From positions 62,001-126,000 of the forward strand of contig CAUSKK010000001.1 of assembly GCA_963532425.1 (NCBI GenBank): a DNA stretch of 64,000 bases, given 5' to 3'. Made by a program: the position numbers and the translations under genes. Origin of the DNA: CAUSKK01 sp963532425. GTDB lineage: Bacteria; Pseudomonadota; Gammaproteobacteria; Cardiobacteriales; Cardiobacteriaceae. Shown here piece by piece: positions 47,441-56,519 of this stretch. How positions within the stretch are numbered: position 1 is the stretch's first letter; each line of letters starts with the position of its first letter. The notes under the pieces were generated by a model that saw only the letters and a list, made by a program, of their open reading frames with translations, searched no databases and was not told the DNA's origin.

Positions 47441-48465
47441 GCTACCAGAAATCCGACTTTGCCTATGAACTGCCCGAGCAGCTGATTGCCCGCTATCCCC
47501 TGCCGGAACGCAGCGCCTCCCGGCTGCTACTGGCCGACGGCGACCGGCTGGAGGATTTGACCCTGCGCGACTTGCCCCGGCTGCTCAGCCCGGCCGACCT
47601 GCTGATTTTCAACAATACCCGGGTGATGCGGGCCCGGCTCTTCGGCCACAAGGCCGGCAGCGGCGGCCGGGTGGAAATTCTGGTGGAACGGATACTCGAC
47701 GAGCGCATGGCCCTGGCCCAGCTCGGCGCCTCAAAAACCCCCAAGGCCGGCACGGTGATTGAGCTGGGCCCGGTGGCGGTGCGGGTACGGGAGCGGCGCG
47801 AGGCGCTTTTCCTGCTGGAGCTGGACGGCAACTGGTGGGAGCTGCTGGAGCAGCGCGGCGAACTGCCGATTCCGCCCTATTTCCACCGGCCCAGCGAGGC
47901 TCTTGACCAGGAGCGCTACCAGACGGTTTTCGCCCGGGAGCTGGGGGCCGTGGCCGCGCCCACCGCCGGCCTGCATTTCGATGAGGCCCTGCTGGCCGAG
48001 CTGGACGCCCGCGCCATTCCCCGGGCCGAATTGACCCTGCACGTCGGCGCCGGCACCTTCGCCCCGGTGCGCTGTGAGGATTTGCGCCAGCACCGCATGC
48101 ACGCCGAAACCTACGACATTCCGCCGGCCACCCTGGACGCCATCGCCGCCTGCCGGGCCCGGGGCGGCCGGGTCATTGCCATCGGCACCACCAGCCTGCG
48201 CAGTCTGGAGAGCTGGGGCCGCAGCGGCCAGAGCCGGGGCGACACGGACATTTTCATCACGCCGCCCTATGATTTCCGCGTCGTCGATGCGCTCTTCACC
48301 AATTTCCACCTGCCCGAATCGACGCTCATCATGCTGGTGAGTGCCGCCCTCGGCTATGAGGCCACCCGCCGGGCCTATGCCCACGCCATCGCCGGCGGCT
48401 ATCGCTTTTTCAGCTATGGCGATGCGATGTTTATTCCTAAATTTGCCGGGAGAAGCGCTTCATGA
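47437..48465 (+). CDS. queA: tRNA preQ1(34) S-adenosylmethionine ribosyltransferase-isomerase
   Basis: Adds the cyclopentane ring precursor during queuosine synthesis. Signature blocks: FAYELPEQLIARYPLPERSASRLL, NNTRVMRARLFGHK, GLHFDEALL and FHLPESTLIMLV; 342 residues. The protein ends in GRSAS, where a GAAGCGCTTC palindrome supplies the last codons and the TGA stop overlaps the next ATG. tgt is not adjacent. Confidence 0.95.
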   Translation: MSYQKSDFAYELPEQLIARYPLPERSASRLLLADGDRLEDLTLRDLPRLLSPADLLIFNNTRVMRARLFGHKAGSGGRVEILVERILDERMALAQLGASKTPKAGTVIELGPVAVRVRERREALFLLELDGNWWELLEQRGELPIPPYFHRPSEALDQERYQTVFARELGAVAAPTAGLHFDEALLAELDARAIPRAELTLHVGAGTFAPVRCEDLRQHRMHAETYDIPPATLDAIAACRARGGRVIAIGTTSLRSLESWGRSGQSRGDTDIFITPPYDFRVVDALFTNFHLPESTLIMLVSAALGYEATRRAYAHAIAGGYRFFSYGDAMFIPKFAGRSAS

Positions 48466-49091
48466 AAATACTCGCCCTGGCCCTGTTGCTAGCCCTGCGC
48501 CCACTGGCCGCCCACCCCCACGCCTGGATAGACCTTCGCACCGCCCCCCGGGTCGTCGCCGGCCACATTGTGGCGGTGGATTTCCAGCTGGAGCTGGACC
48601 CGATGCAGAGCCTGCTGATGCTCTGGCCCCTGAACCGGGCCGCCGACGAGCAGCAGCGGGCGGAACGCTGGGCGGCGCTGGCGGCCGACGTGCGCCAGAC
48701 CCTGGCCAAGCGCGGCCACTATCTGCACACGGACGCGGCCTTCACTCCGACGGTAGAGCTGGAGCGGGCCGGGGATAATCTGTTGATTCGGCTGCATATC
48801 CGGCTGGCGACGCCGACGAAGCGCTTCCGTTACCAGCTCTACGAGGACAGCTATTACATCGAGATGCTGCACAACCGCGAGCGCCCCCGGCTGCCCCTGC
48901 CGCCGCCGGCCGCCGAAGCCAGCCTGAATCCCGGCGCGGCGGTGGCCGCCGCCGGCTGCACCCTGACCATCACCCCCTCCAACCCCAGCGAAACGGTCAT
49001 CATGGCCGCCTATGCCCTCGACGCCGGCAGCACCGGCCCGGCCCAGCTCGGCAAAGAGTTCGCCGAAACCGGAGAAATCCGCTGCCCCTGA
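48462..49091 (+). CDS. DUF1007 periplasmic protein
   Basis: 209 residues with a signal peptide (to LAA) and the family hallmark HPHAWIDL right at the mature N-terminus. DUF1007 proteins are typically encoded beside NicO-type nickel/cobalt transporters and are thought to take part in metal handling; the His-rich N-terminus fits. Here the transporter gene lies 1.65 kb downstream beyond island E. The start overlaps queA by 4 bp. Confidence 0.85.
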   Translation: MKILALALLLALRPLAAHPHAWIDLRTAPRVVAGHIVAVDFQLELDPMQSLLMLWPLNRAADEQQRAERWAALAADVRQTLAKRGHYLHTDAAFTPTVELERAGDNLLIRLHIRLATPTKRFRYQLYEDSYYIEMLHNRERPRLPLPPPAAEASLNPGAAVAAAGCTLTITPSNPSETVIMAAYALDAGSTGPAQLGKEFAETGEIRCP

Positions 49092-50614
49092 GCGCTTCAC
49101 CACCCGCCGAAGCGCTTCCCGCCGCTGCTCCCTACCAACCAGCCGAAGCGCTTCCCCCTGGCGGCCTTGGGGGCCGAAGCGCTTCCCACCATCGCCCCGC
49201 CGAAAACACTTCAATTACAACGACCCGCCCGTCAAACCGAAGCGCTTCGTAATGGCCGGCCCACGCCAACTTCCTTTTCCAGCCGAAGCGCTCCCTTTTT
49301 AGCTAGCGCCCATTTGCCCCGACCCAACGAAGCGCTTCCTCCATTACGGCTCTGAACGAAGTATTCCTCCTTTGTCTCTTCTCCAGCCGAAGCGCTTCCC
49401 CCTAGCGGCCTTGGGGGCCGAAGCGCTTCCTCTGAAATGAGGAAGCCGGGCTATCTTTTCCAACCGAAGCGCTTCGGTTTGGAGTCCCAGAGCTATGAAG
49501 CGCTTCCCCTGAACGGGAATTTTCCGTTTTCCCCAGACCGAAGCGCTTTGGTTAGAACGACCAGCCCGTTAGAACGAAGCGCTTCGATTGCAATGAGCAA
49601 GACCGCGCCCGGATTCTCTTTTCTTCCAGCCTGAAGCGCTTCCCCTAAACGAGGATTTCCCGCTTTCTTCCGGCCGAAGCGCTTCCTTCTGAGCCGCCTT
49701 CCTAACGGGGGTTCCTTTTTTTCCTCAGAACGAAGCGCTCCCCTCCACCGAATCACTTCGATTGCAATGGGCAAGGCTGCGGCCGGATTCTCTTTTCTTC
49801 CAGCCCGAAGCGCTTCCCCTAAACGAGGATTTCCCGCTTTCTTCCGGCCGAAGCGCTTCGGTTAAAACGGGTAGCCCATTCCCAACAACAGCAGGGATTT
49901 ATCCATTCTTCATCGGACTGAAGCGCTCCCCTCCACCGAAGCGCTTCGATTGCAATGGCTAAGGCCGGGCTTGGGTTCTCTTTTCTTCCAGCCCGAAGCG
50001 CTTCGTAATGACCGGCGCGCTGCCAACTTCTCTTTCTAGCCGAAGCGCTTCGATTCAGACGACCCACCGGAGCGAAGCCCGGCCTCGGCGTTTGCTACGA
50101 ACAAAGCGCTTCCCGCGGCGCCCCGCCCTCTATTAACCAACCGAAGCGCTTCACCCGCCGACTCTCCTCAGCCCCGAGGCGCTTCGGTTTAAACGAAACA
50201 CCCACAACCCGCTTTCTAAAACGAAGCGCTCCCCCTTTCCGGCCACGTCGAAGCGCTTCGATTGCAATGGCCAAGGCCGGGCTTGGGTTCTCTTCTCTTC
50301 CAGCCCGAAGCGCTTCACTCGAAACACAATCAGAACAGCGCCGGCTTCTTTTCTTGGCCGAAGCGCTCCCCCTGAACAGAAATTTCCGTTTTCCACCCGC
50401 CGAAGCGCTTCGATTCAGACGCCCCCACCGGAGCGAAGCCCGGCCTCGGCGCTTGCTCCGAAACGAAGCGCTTCCCCACCACTGGCCTGGTTTAGCCGGC
50501 CCGGCCCTAGAAACGGCGGCGCTGGCCCGTTGGATTGGGGCGCTGCGGTGGAAATGGCCGGAGTGCCGCCCCGACCTTTAAACCCCGAAATGGCAAATGA
50601 AGCGCTTCCCCTAA
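49092..50614. repeat. Palindrome island E (about 1.5 kb)
   Basis: The largest island; no gene. Dozens of GAAGCGCTTC-type palindromes. Larger direct repeats are visible. A unit starting CTTCGATTGCAATG and continuing to TCTTTTCTTCCAGCC occurs near 49580, 49750, 49945 and 50255. CCTTGGGGGCCGAAGCGCTTC occurs near 49165 and 49410. ACCGGAGCGAAGCCCGGCCT occurs near 50070 and 50430. Blocks of 100-190 bp have duplicated and then diverged. Confidence 0.9.
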
Positions 50615-50641
50615 AGTCCGGCTAAGGGCCGGGCTTTATTT
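50615..50641 (+). terminator. Terminator at the end of island E
   Basis: Stem AGTCCGGC/GCCGGGCT (one G·T pair), short loop, then TTTATTTT. Confidence 0.7.
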
Positions 50642-50740
50642 TGTGGTGCCGGGCGACGCGCTGCCCGCTACAAAAGTCCCGCCGCCGGGCCCGGGCCGCT
50701 AATATGCCCCTTTGAAAAATCAGGTCGAAGGGAGGAAATC

Positions 50741-51532
50741 ATGAAAAATCTAAGTCGGCGCCAGTGGTGCATCGGGGCATTGGCGCTGCTATTGCTTGGC
50801 TATCTGCTGGCCAGCGGCCTGGCCGGAACGGGGCTGGCGGCCCTGACCCAATGGCTGCAACAGGCCCAGCGCCTGGCCACCGGACTGCTGCAACGGCAGC
50901 TGGTCGCCCTGCGCAGCGGCGGGGCGGCGGCCTGGGGGCCGGGCCTGACCCTGCTGGGATTGGCCTACGGCTACGGTCTGCTCCATGCCCTCGGCGCCGG
51001 CCACGGCAAATTGATTCTGGTCGCTCACCTGGGCCACCGGTCCCCGGATAGGCCGCCGACGCCGGCCACGGTGCTGGGCCTCTGTCTGGGGGCGGCGCTG
51101 CTGCAGGGGCTGGGGGCGCTGCTGCTGGTTGGCGGCCTCACGCTGCTGCTCCGGGCCCTGGACGTGCCAACGCTGGAAATCTGGCTGCAACGGCTCGGCG
51201 CCCTGCTGCTGCTGGCCTATGCCCTGCGCCTCGGCAGTCGGCGGGAAGGCTGCTGCTCCCACGGCGGGGCCCTGCTGGCCATGGGGCTGCGGCCCTGTTC
51301 CGGCAGCGTGCTGATTTTTCTGCTGGCCGTCGGCTGGGGGCTGACCGGCTGGGGGCTGGCGGCGGTGCTGGCCATTGCCCTGGGGGTGGCCACCACGACG
51401 ACGGTCATCGGCCTGCTGACCCTGCTCGGCCGGCGCACCCCGCATCACCATCATCCCCGGCGCTGGCCCCGGCTGCTCACGGCCGGCCTGCTGGTGCTGC
51501 TGGCCCTGGCCCTGCTGGCCTCAAGTTTTTAG
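50741..51532 (+). CDS. NicO-type nickel/cobalt transporter (RcnA-like)
   Basis: A 263-residue membrane protein with six or seven helices. YGLLHALGAGHGKLILVAH and MGLRPCSGSVLIFLLAVG are the two family motifs, and a His-rich RTPHHHHPRR loop precedes the last helix. It probably exports or imports Ni/Co together with the DUF1007 protein upstream. AGGGAGG lies 8 bp before the ATG. Confidence 0.88.
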   Translation: MKNLSRRQWCIGALALLLLGYLLASGLAGTGLAALTQWLQQAQRLATGLLQRQLVALRSGGAAAWGPGLTLLGLAYGYGLLHALGAGHGKLILVAHLGHRSPDRPPTPATVLGLCLGAALLQGLGALLLVGGLTLLLRALDVPTLEIWLQRLGALLLLAYALRLGSRREGCCSHGGALLAMGLRPCSGSVLIFLLAVGWGLTGWGLAAVLAIALGVATTTTVIGLLTLLGRRTPHHHHPRRWPRLLTAGLLVLLALALLASSF

Positions 51533-51547
51533 ACAAGGAGAGAAATC

Positions 51548-51991
51548 ATGGAAATTATCGGAGGGGCGCTGGCCCTGCTGGCCCTATTTTCCGGCCACTA
51601 TGCCCGGCGCCAGGCCCCGGCTTTGCGGCTGTGGATTTGGTGGGGACTGGCCACGGTGGTGCGTCTGGGCTATGCGCTGCTGCTGCTGCTCCTGCCCTGG
51701 TTCGGCCCGCAGCGGCTGGCCCCGCCGGCCCAGCGCTGGGGTTTCTGGGCCGGGGCCGGGGTACTGCTGCTGTGCTGGCTGCTGGGCACGGTCTTTATCC
51801 ACGCCAGCACCGGCCGCGAACGGCGTTTGCCTGCCACCACCGGCCACGGCAAGGGCCGCTGGGAACTGTGCGGCGAAATTGCCTTTTTCTATCTGGCCTT
51901 TCTGCTGTCCCTGGCCAGCTTTGGTTCGGAACTGGGCCTGATTGGCACCAGCCCCGACCCGGCCACGGCCACCCTGGCGGTGGGCCTCTAA
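51548..51991 (+). CDS. Four-helix membrane protein, unrecognised
   Basis: 147 residues with hydrophobic segments at about 1-18, 27-52, 63-85 and 111-130, and charged loops. It starts 15 bp after the NicO gene with AAGGAGAG, so it is in the same transcript and may serve the metal system; this is context only. Confidence 0.65.
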   Translation: MEIIGGALALLALFSGHYARRQAPALRLWIWWGLATVVRLGYALLLLLLPWFGPQRLAPPAQRWGFWAGAGVLLLCWLLGTVFIHASTGRERRLPATTGHGKGRWELCGEIAFFYLAFLLSLASFGSELGLIGTSPDPATATLAVGL

Positions 51992-52014
51992 ATTGGCGCC
52001 CGGCGGGGGCTTTT

Positions 52015-52308
52015 TTATTTCTCGTCCCGCCAGAAATCCCAGCCGGGGCCCGGCCGCTGCCGTTTCCGCCGTCGGCGCCAGTGCTCCACCAGCACCAGTA
52101 CCCCATTAATCAACGCCAGCAGCGCTAAAATCCGGCCATCGCGGAGACCCAGCAGCAGCAGCAGGCCGGTGGTGATGGCCAGGTGCAGGGCCAACGCCAG
52201 CGGCCAGCGGTCATTGCTCAGGAAAAAAATCAGCTCCAGCCAGGCCTGGATAAGGCCGAAAACAATCACCCGGAAAAACAGCTCCACCAGCCATTCCACT
52301 AGCCCCAT
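52015..52308 (-). CDS. Small membrane protein, unrecognised
   Basis: 97 residues: an amphipathic N-terminus, two to three hydrophobic stretches (LFFRVIVFGLIQAWLELIFFL; LALALHLAITTGLLLLLGL; ILALLALINGVLVLVEHW), and a basic/aromatic tail. The start was set at MGLVEWLVELFF; the longer reading frame upstream only translates island F palindromes. Convergent with the gene ending at 51991. Confidence 0.55.
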   Translation of the reverse strand: MGLVEWLVELFFRVIVFGLIQAWLELIFFLSNDRWPLALALHLAITTGLLLLLGLRDGRILALLALINGVLVLVEHWRRRRKRQRPGPGWDFWRDEK

Positions 52309-52850
52309 CGCTGCCCCCCGGCCCGAAAAATACAGAATTTTGAAGATTTCATAGCTTTCACAAACGGTAAAAGCCAAGGAAACGCAAATTGGCGGCCAAC
52401 CCAGGGGCAGCGGTTGCTGCGCGGCGAGGCCGTTCGCTGCACTGCTACGCCACTGGGTGGCTCCGAAGCGCTTCCCTCCGGAAAGCCGCGAAAGAGGGAC
52501 TCCGCCGGCTCGGTTGTAACGAAGCGCTTCGGTTTTGGAACCCGGCCGCCCGGGGAGCGCTTCCTTCTCCCGGGTTTTTCCCGGCGAAGCGCTTCGCCAA
52601 CGGCAGATTTTCATTGGCCGGGCCGCCGCCATTCCAGAGCTGAAGCGCTTTCCCCATTTGTTTTCACCAGCGGCCGGAAGGGAAGCGCTTTATCTCCAGA
52701 GACCTTCCCAAGGGCAGCGCTTCGGATTGGAACGCCCCAAAAAAAGGAAGCGCTCCCCTGCCGGAAAACTACCGAACGAAGCGCTTCGGTTTCGGCATTC
52801 AGTTGGCGGGAAGCGCTTCAATTTGCCCGCCCGGCCGCCGCACGGCCGAG
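52309..52850. repeat. Palindrome island F
   Basis: The first about 100 bp (52309-52400) are AT-richer and probably hold the promoter of the small membrane gene. The remainder is dense GAAGCGCTTC palindromes without genes. It includes a GGTTGCTGCGCGGCG block like those in islands B and C. Confidence 0.85.
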
Positions 52851-52872
52851 AAAAAACCCCGCCGGGGCGGGG
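52851..52872 (-). terminator. mepA terminator
   Basis: Minus-strand stem CCCCGCC/GGCGGGG followed by six T, directly after the stop codon at 52879. Confidence 0.85.
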
Positions 52873-52878
52873 TGGGGC

Positions 52879-53715
52879 TTAGTTCAGGGGTTGGCCGTTG
52901 AGCAAAGCCTGGCACTCGGGGTGCAGCGGTTTGGGGCGCTCCGGCCGGGGTGGGCGCGGCGGTTTGGGGTTGCGCAGGGCCTCGGCCTGGTCGTTCACCC
53001 ATTTATAAAGGGCCGCATCGCAGCCGTCGCCGGGGGGAATGGGCTTCTGGGACTCACAGCTGGGACTATCCGGCGGGCAGTTCAAACGCACGTGAAAATG
53101 GGCATCGTGGCCGCCCCAGGGGCGCACCTTGTGCAGCCAGGAACGGTCGCTCTCGCTCTCGCAGAGGTAGACCTTGATAATCGGATTGACGAAAAGCCGC
53201 GCCGTCTCCGGGAAGGTGGCCGCCGCCCACAGGGCCTGGCGGTATTCCGGGCGCCAGCGCTCGCGGTAGAGCTGGCCGTTGTACTTGTCGGCCATGGTGG
53301 GCGGTTCGATGTCCGCCGGCGGCAGCTCCTCGGGGCCGACGCTGCTGAACCAGAAATCCACGTCCAGGCCGTTCTGGTGGCTGGCGTGGCCGAAGGGCAT
53401 GCGGCCGCCGATGGGCAGGCTCATATCGCCCACCAGCAGCCGCCGGGGCGCGACGCTGGCGCCGACGTGCTCAATCAGGGCCCGGGTTACGGGCTGGGTG
53501 AAGAAGCGATTGCGCCAGCGGCGAATGCTGACGTAGCCGGGCCCCTGTTCGGGCACATAGATGGCGCCGCTCTGGCAGCCGTGGGCATAGCTGCCGATGG
53601 CACGGCTGACCGTGCCCCGGGGGCTGGCGACGGCGCTCCACGGGTTGGATTTGTTCGGGTCGGCACCCTCGGCCCGGGCCAGGGCCAGGGCGAGCAGAAT
53701 GAAAGTTTTTCGCAT
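52879..53715 (-). CDS. mepA: Penicillin-insensitive murein endopeptidase
   Basis: LAS-family zinc metallopeptidase that cuts D-alanyl-meso-DAP crosslinks in the periplasm. A signal peptide (to about 18) is followed by LLVGDMSLPIGGRMPFGHASHQNGLDVDFW with the first zinc ligands and GGHDAHFHVRLNC with the C-terminal HxH ligand. CYS-rich end (CPPDSPSCESQ; CDAALY) as in the family; 278 residues compare with 274. It ends in a Pro/Arg-rich stretch. Confidence 0.93.
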   Translation of the reverse strand: MRKTFILLALALARAEGADPNKSNPWSAVASPRGTVSRAIGSYAHGCQSGAIYVPEQGPGYVSIRRWRNRFFTQPVTRALIEHVGASVAPRRLLVGDMSLPIGGRMPFGHASHQNGLDVDFWFSSVGPEELPPADIEPPTMADKYNGQLYRERWRPEYRQALWAAATFPETARLFVNPIIKVYLCESESDRSWLHKVRPWGGHDAHFHVRLNCPPDSPSCESQKPIPPGDGCDAALYKWVNDQAEALRNPKPPRPPRPERPKPLHPECQALLNGQPLN

Positions 53716-53782
53716 GGTTTGTCCTCTGAATGGCGGGCTCTTGACCTATAATTTCCCGCTTTACGTTAATTTTTAAATAATT

Positions 53783-54196
53783 ATGAGCTTCGGACAATTT
53801 TTCTCCCAGAATTTATTTCTTTTCCTGCTGCTCGGCGTGGTGCTTGTCCTGCTGGCCCGGCTGGAATGGCGCAACTATCAAAACCGTATCCCCCGGCTGA
53901 GCCCCCTGGCCCTGGGCCCCTTTGTGAACAACGGCGGCGTCCTCATCGACCTGCGTAGCCAGGAGGATTTCCGCCGGGGCCACATCAACGGCGCCAGCAA
54001 CCACCCGGCCGAACACTTCCAGCTCGGCACCTTCCACGTGGCCAAGGATAAAAGCCTGCTGCTCTACAACGGCGACGGCTACGGGCTGGAAACCATCGTC
54101 GCCCAGCTGCTCGGCGCCGGCTACCGGGTCAGCCTGCTGGACGGCGGTCTGAACAGCTGGACGGCGGAAAATCTGCCCCTGCAACGGCACAAATAG
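53783..54196 (+). CDS. YibN-type rhodanese-like membrane protein lacking the catalytic cysteine
   Basis: 137 residues: one N-terminal helix (about 9-25), then a rhodanese fold with GGVLIDLRSQEDFRRGHINGASNHP. Where the active-site cysteine loop is expected, the sequence reads LLYNGDGYGLET, with no cysteine, so sulfurtransferase activity is unlikely. It sits 8 bp before grxC, as yibN does in other gammaproteobacteria; secB is not present here. Confidence 0.85.
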   Translation: MSFGQFFSQNLFLFLLLGVVLVLLARLEWRNYQNRIPRLSPLALGPFVNNGGVLIDLRSQEDFRRGHINGASNHPAEHFQLGTFHVAKDKSLLLYNGDGYGLETIVAQLLGAGYRVSLLDGGLNSWTAENLPLQRHK

Positions 54197-54204
54197 GAGG
54201 AACC

Positions 54205-54459
54205 ATGGCCGCCATCGACATCTACATCAAACCCACCTGCCCCTATTGCCTGCGCGCCCAGGCGCTGCTGAAGAAAAAGGGCGTGGCCTTTCAGGTCATC
54301 GACATTAATAAGGAGCCGGAACGCCGGCCGGAAATGATTGAGCGGGCCGGGGGCCGCAGCACCGTGCCGCAGATTTTCATCGACGGCCGCCACGTTGGCG
54401 GCTGTGATGATTTGCACGCCCTCGACGCCGCCGGCCAGCTGGACGCGCTGTTGCAATGA
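54205..54459 (+). CDS. grxC: Glutaredoxin 3
   Basis: An 84-residue dithiol glutaredoxin with CPYC (about residues 12-15), the cis-proline TVPQIFIDGRHVGGCDDL and GSH-binding residues. It reduces disulfides with glutathione. It overlaps the lolC/E start by 4 bp (ATGA), so it is in one transcript with it. Confidence 0.94.
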   Translation: MAAIDIYIKPTCPYCLRAQALLKKKGVAFQVIDINKEPERRPEMIERAGGRSTVPQIFIDGRHVGGCDDLHALDAAGQLDALLQ

Positions 54460-55697
54460 ACATCGCCACCCTCATTGGCCTGCGCTACAGCCACGCCCGG
54501 CGCGGCAGTAAATTCATCGGTCTGAACGCCATTCTCTCGGTGCTCGGCATCACCATCGGCATCGCCGCCCTCATCGTGGTGCTGTCGGTGATGAACGGCG
54601 TCATGACCCAGGTGCGCAATGGGGTGCTGTCGTTCACGGCGCACATGACCGTGCGGCCCTTCGGCAGTGAGGTTATCCGCCGCGACTACGACCCCGGCCC
54701 CATTTTCCGCCAGTTCCCGCAGATTACCGGCTGGGCGCCCTACGTCCAGGGCCAGGGGCTGGTGGGCAGCGGCGACCGCTTCCAGGGCATTCTGCTCCAG
54801 GGCGTGGACCCGAGCCGCCAGGGGGCCGTCTCCACCACCTTCGGCCAGCTGCCCGAGGAGGTGAAGGCCAAGCTCGACAGCGAGGACTTCGCCATCGTCA
54901 TCGGCGACACGCTGATGACCCAGCTCAACGTGCAAATCGGCGACAAAATCACCGTGGTGGTGCCCCAGTTCAGCACCACCGGCGCCGGCCTTTTCCCCCG
55001 GCTGAAGCGCTTCACCCTCATCGGCAGCTTCCACAGCGGCAACCACAACTTCGACAGCGGCTATACCTTTATTTCCGCCCGCAGTGCCTCGCTGCTCTTC
55101 CAGCTGCCCGACGGCTATTCCGGCTGGCAAATCATGCTGAAGAACCCGCTGGACGCCACCACCATTCGCGAGCCGCTGCGCCTGAAACTGCCCGGCGATT
55201 CCTATATCAGCGACTGGACCATCGACAACGCCAGCTATTTCAACGCCGTGCAGCTGGAGAAGAACGCCATGTTCATCATTCTGAGCCTGATTATTCTGGT
55301 GGCGCTGTTTTCGCTGCTGTCCACCATGTACATGGTGGTTACGGAGAAGCGGCGCGACATCGCCATTCTGCGCACCATGGGCCTGAAGCGGCGCGGCATT
55401 CTGCGTATTTTTATCACCCAGGGCATGGTCTTCGGCGCCTTCGGCACCCTGCTCGGCACCCTCACCGGCCTGCTGATTTCCTACAACGTGCCTTGGCTGC
55501 TCGACCAGCTGGAAAAGCTGAGCGGCGTCCGCATCGACAAAACCATGTATTTCGTCGAGAAGCTGTCGGCGGAGATTGACCCGATGGTGGTCTGGGGCGT
55601 GGCCGCCCTGACCCTGGGCTTTACGCTGATTTTTTCCATCGTGCCGGCTCTTATTGCCGCCCGTACCCAGCCCGCCCGGGCCCTGTCAGCAGAGTAG
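54456..55697 (+). CDS. lolC: Lipoprotein-releasing ABC transporter permease LolC/LolE
   Basis: Membrane subunit of LolCDE, which extracts lipoproteins from the inner membrane for LolA. An N-terminal helix (GLNAILSVLGITIGIAALIVVLSVMNG), a large periplasmic domain and three C-terminal helices beginning MFIILSLIILVALFSLLS; 413 residues. Only one LolC/E-type gene is present, so this may be a LolF-type homodimeric subunit. Its last 15 codons are the first unit of a 45-bp array running into lolD. Confidence 0.9.
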   Translation: MNIATLIGLRYSHARRGSKFIGLNAILSVLGITIGIAALIVVLSVMNGVMTQVRNGVLSFTAHMTVRPFGSEVIRRDYDPGPIFRQFPQITGWAPYVQGQGLVGSGDRFQGILLQGVDPSRQGAVSTTFGQLPEEVKAKLDSEDFAIVIGDTLMTQLNVQIGDKITVVVPQFSTTGAGLFPRLKRFTLIGSFHSGNHNFDSGYTFISARSASLLFQLPDGYSGWQIMLKNPLDATTIREPLRLKLPGDSYISDWTIDNASYFNAVQLEKNAMFIILSLIILVALFSLLSTMYMVVTEKRRDIAILRTMGLKRRGILRIFITQGMVFGAFGTLLGTLTGLLISYNVPWLLDQLEKLSGVRIDKTMYFVEKLSAEIDPMVVWGVAALTLGFTLIFSIVPALIAARTQPARALSAE

Positions 55698-55832
55698 GTG
55701 CCCATGTTGAAAATAACCTCGGGGGCGTCATCAGCTACGCGGATGGCCGCTCGTCCTTATCAGGCCAGCGCGTCATCAGCTACGCGGATTGCCGCCCGTA
55801 CCCAGCCCGCCCGGGCGCTGTCAGCGGAGTAG
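55653..55832 (+). repeat. 45-bp tandem array at the lolC/E 3' end
   Basis: Four contiguous 45-bp units: 55653-55697 (live gene end), 55698-55742, 55743-55787 and 55788-55832. Unit 4 again encodes IAARTQPARALSAE plus TAG and differs from the gene at two synonymous third positions (GCC/GCG, GCA/GCG). The two middle units are decayed but share an identical last 18 bp with each other. All are in the lolC/E frame. Unit 4, not the gene, supplies the GGAG ribosome site of lolD. Confidence 0.9.
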
Positions 55833-55835
55833 GCC

Positions 55836-56519
55836 ATGATTCTTGAAGCGGAAAATCTCTATTTTTCCTACGGGGCCAAGCGCAAGGGCCTGGAGCCGGA
55901 ACTCATTCTGAAGGGCATTCATTTGCAGGTGGCCGAGGGCGAAAGCGTCGCCATTGTCGGTTCCTCGGGTTCGGGCAAGTCCACCCTGCTGCACCTGCTC
56001 GCCGGCCTTGACCAGCCCACCCGGGGCGAAGTGCGCCTCGGCGGGCGGCCCTTCAGCGTCCTCAGCGACGACCAGAAGAGCGCCCGGCGCAATGAACACA
56101 TGGGCTTTGTCTACCAGTTTCACCATCTGCTCGCCGAATTCACGGCCCTGGAGAACGTGGCCATGCCCCTGCGCATCGGCGGACTGGCGGCCGGCGACGC
56201 GGCCACCCGGGCCCGGGCCCTGCTGGAGCGGGTCGGCCTCGGCCACCGCTGCGACCATTTGCCCTCGGAGCTGTCCGGCGGCGAACGGCAGCGCACGGCC
56301 ATTGCCCGGGCCCTGGTCAATCGGCCCGCCTGTCTGCTCGCCGATGAGCCCACCGGCAACCTGGACCACGAGAACGCCCTCCAGGCCTTCGGCCTGATGC
56401 AGGAGCTCATCGCCGAACAGCAGAGCGCCCTGGTGGTGGTTACCCACGATTTGGAACTGGCCCGGCGTATGAACCGCTGCTATCAGCTGCAAAACGGCCT
56501 TTTAAAGGATTTGACATGA
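55836..56519 (+). CDS. lolD: Lipoprotein-releasing ABC transporter ATPase LolD
   Basis: 227 residues. Walker A is [13 protein letters not shown], signature LSGGERQR, Walker [14 protein letters not shown]-loop [21 protein letters not shown] and [19 protein letters not shown] are LolD-typical. It overlaps lysS by 4 bp (ATGA). Confidence 0.95.
   Translation: MILEAENLYFSYGAKRKGLEPELILKGIHLQVAEGESVAIVGSSGSGKSTLLHLLAGLDQPTRGEVRLGGRPFSVLSDDQKSARRNEHMGFVYQFHHLLAEFTALENVAMPLRIGGLAAGDAATRARALLERVGLGHRCDHLPSELSGGERQRTAIARALVNRPACLLADEPTGNLDHENALQAFGLMQELIAEQQSALVVVTHDLELARRMNRCYQLQNGLLKDLT

Noticed and set aside
49092..50614. CRISPR array
   Set aside because: The repeated unit is only 10 bp and palindromic, spacing is irregular, and there are no cas genes. 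Larger repeats are few and diverged.
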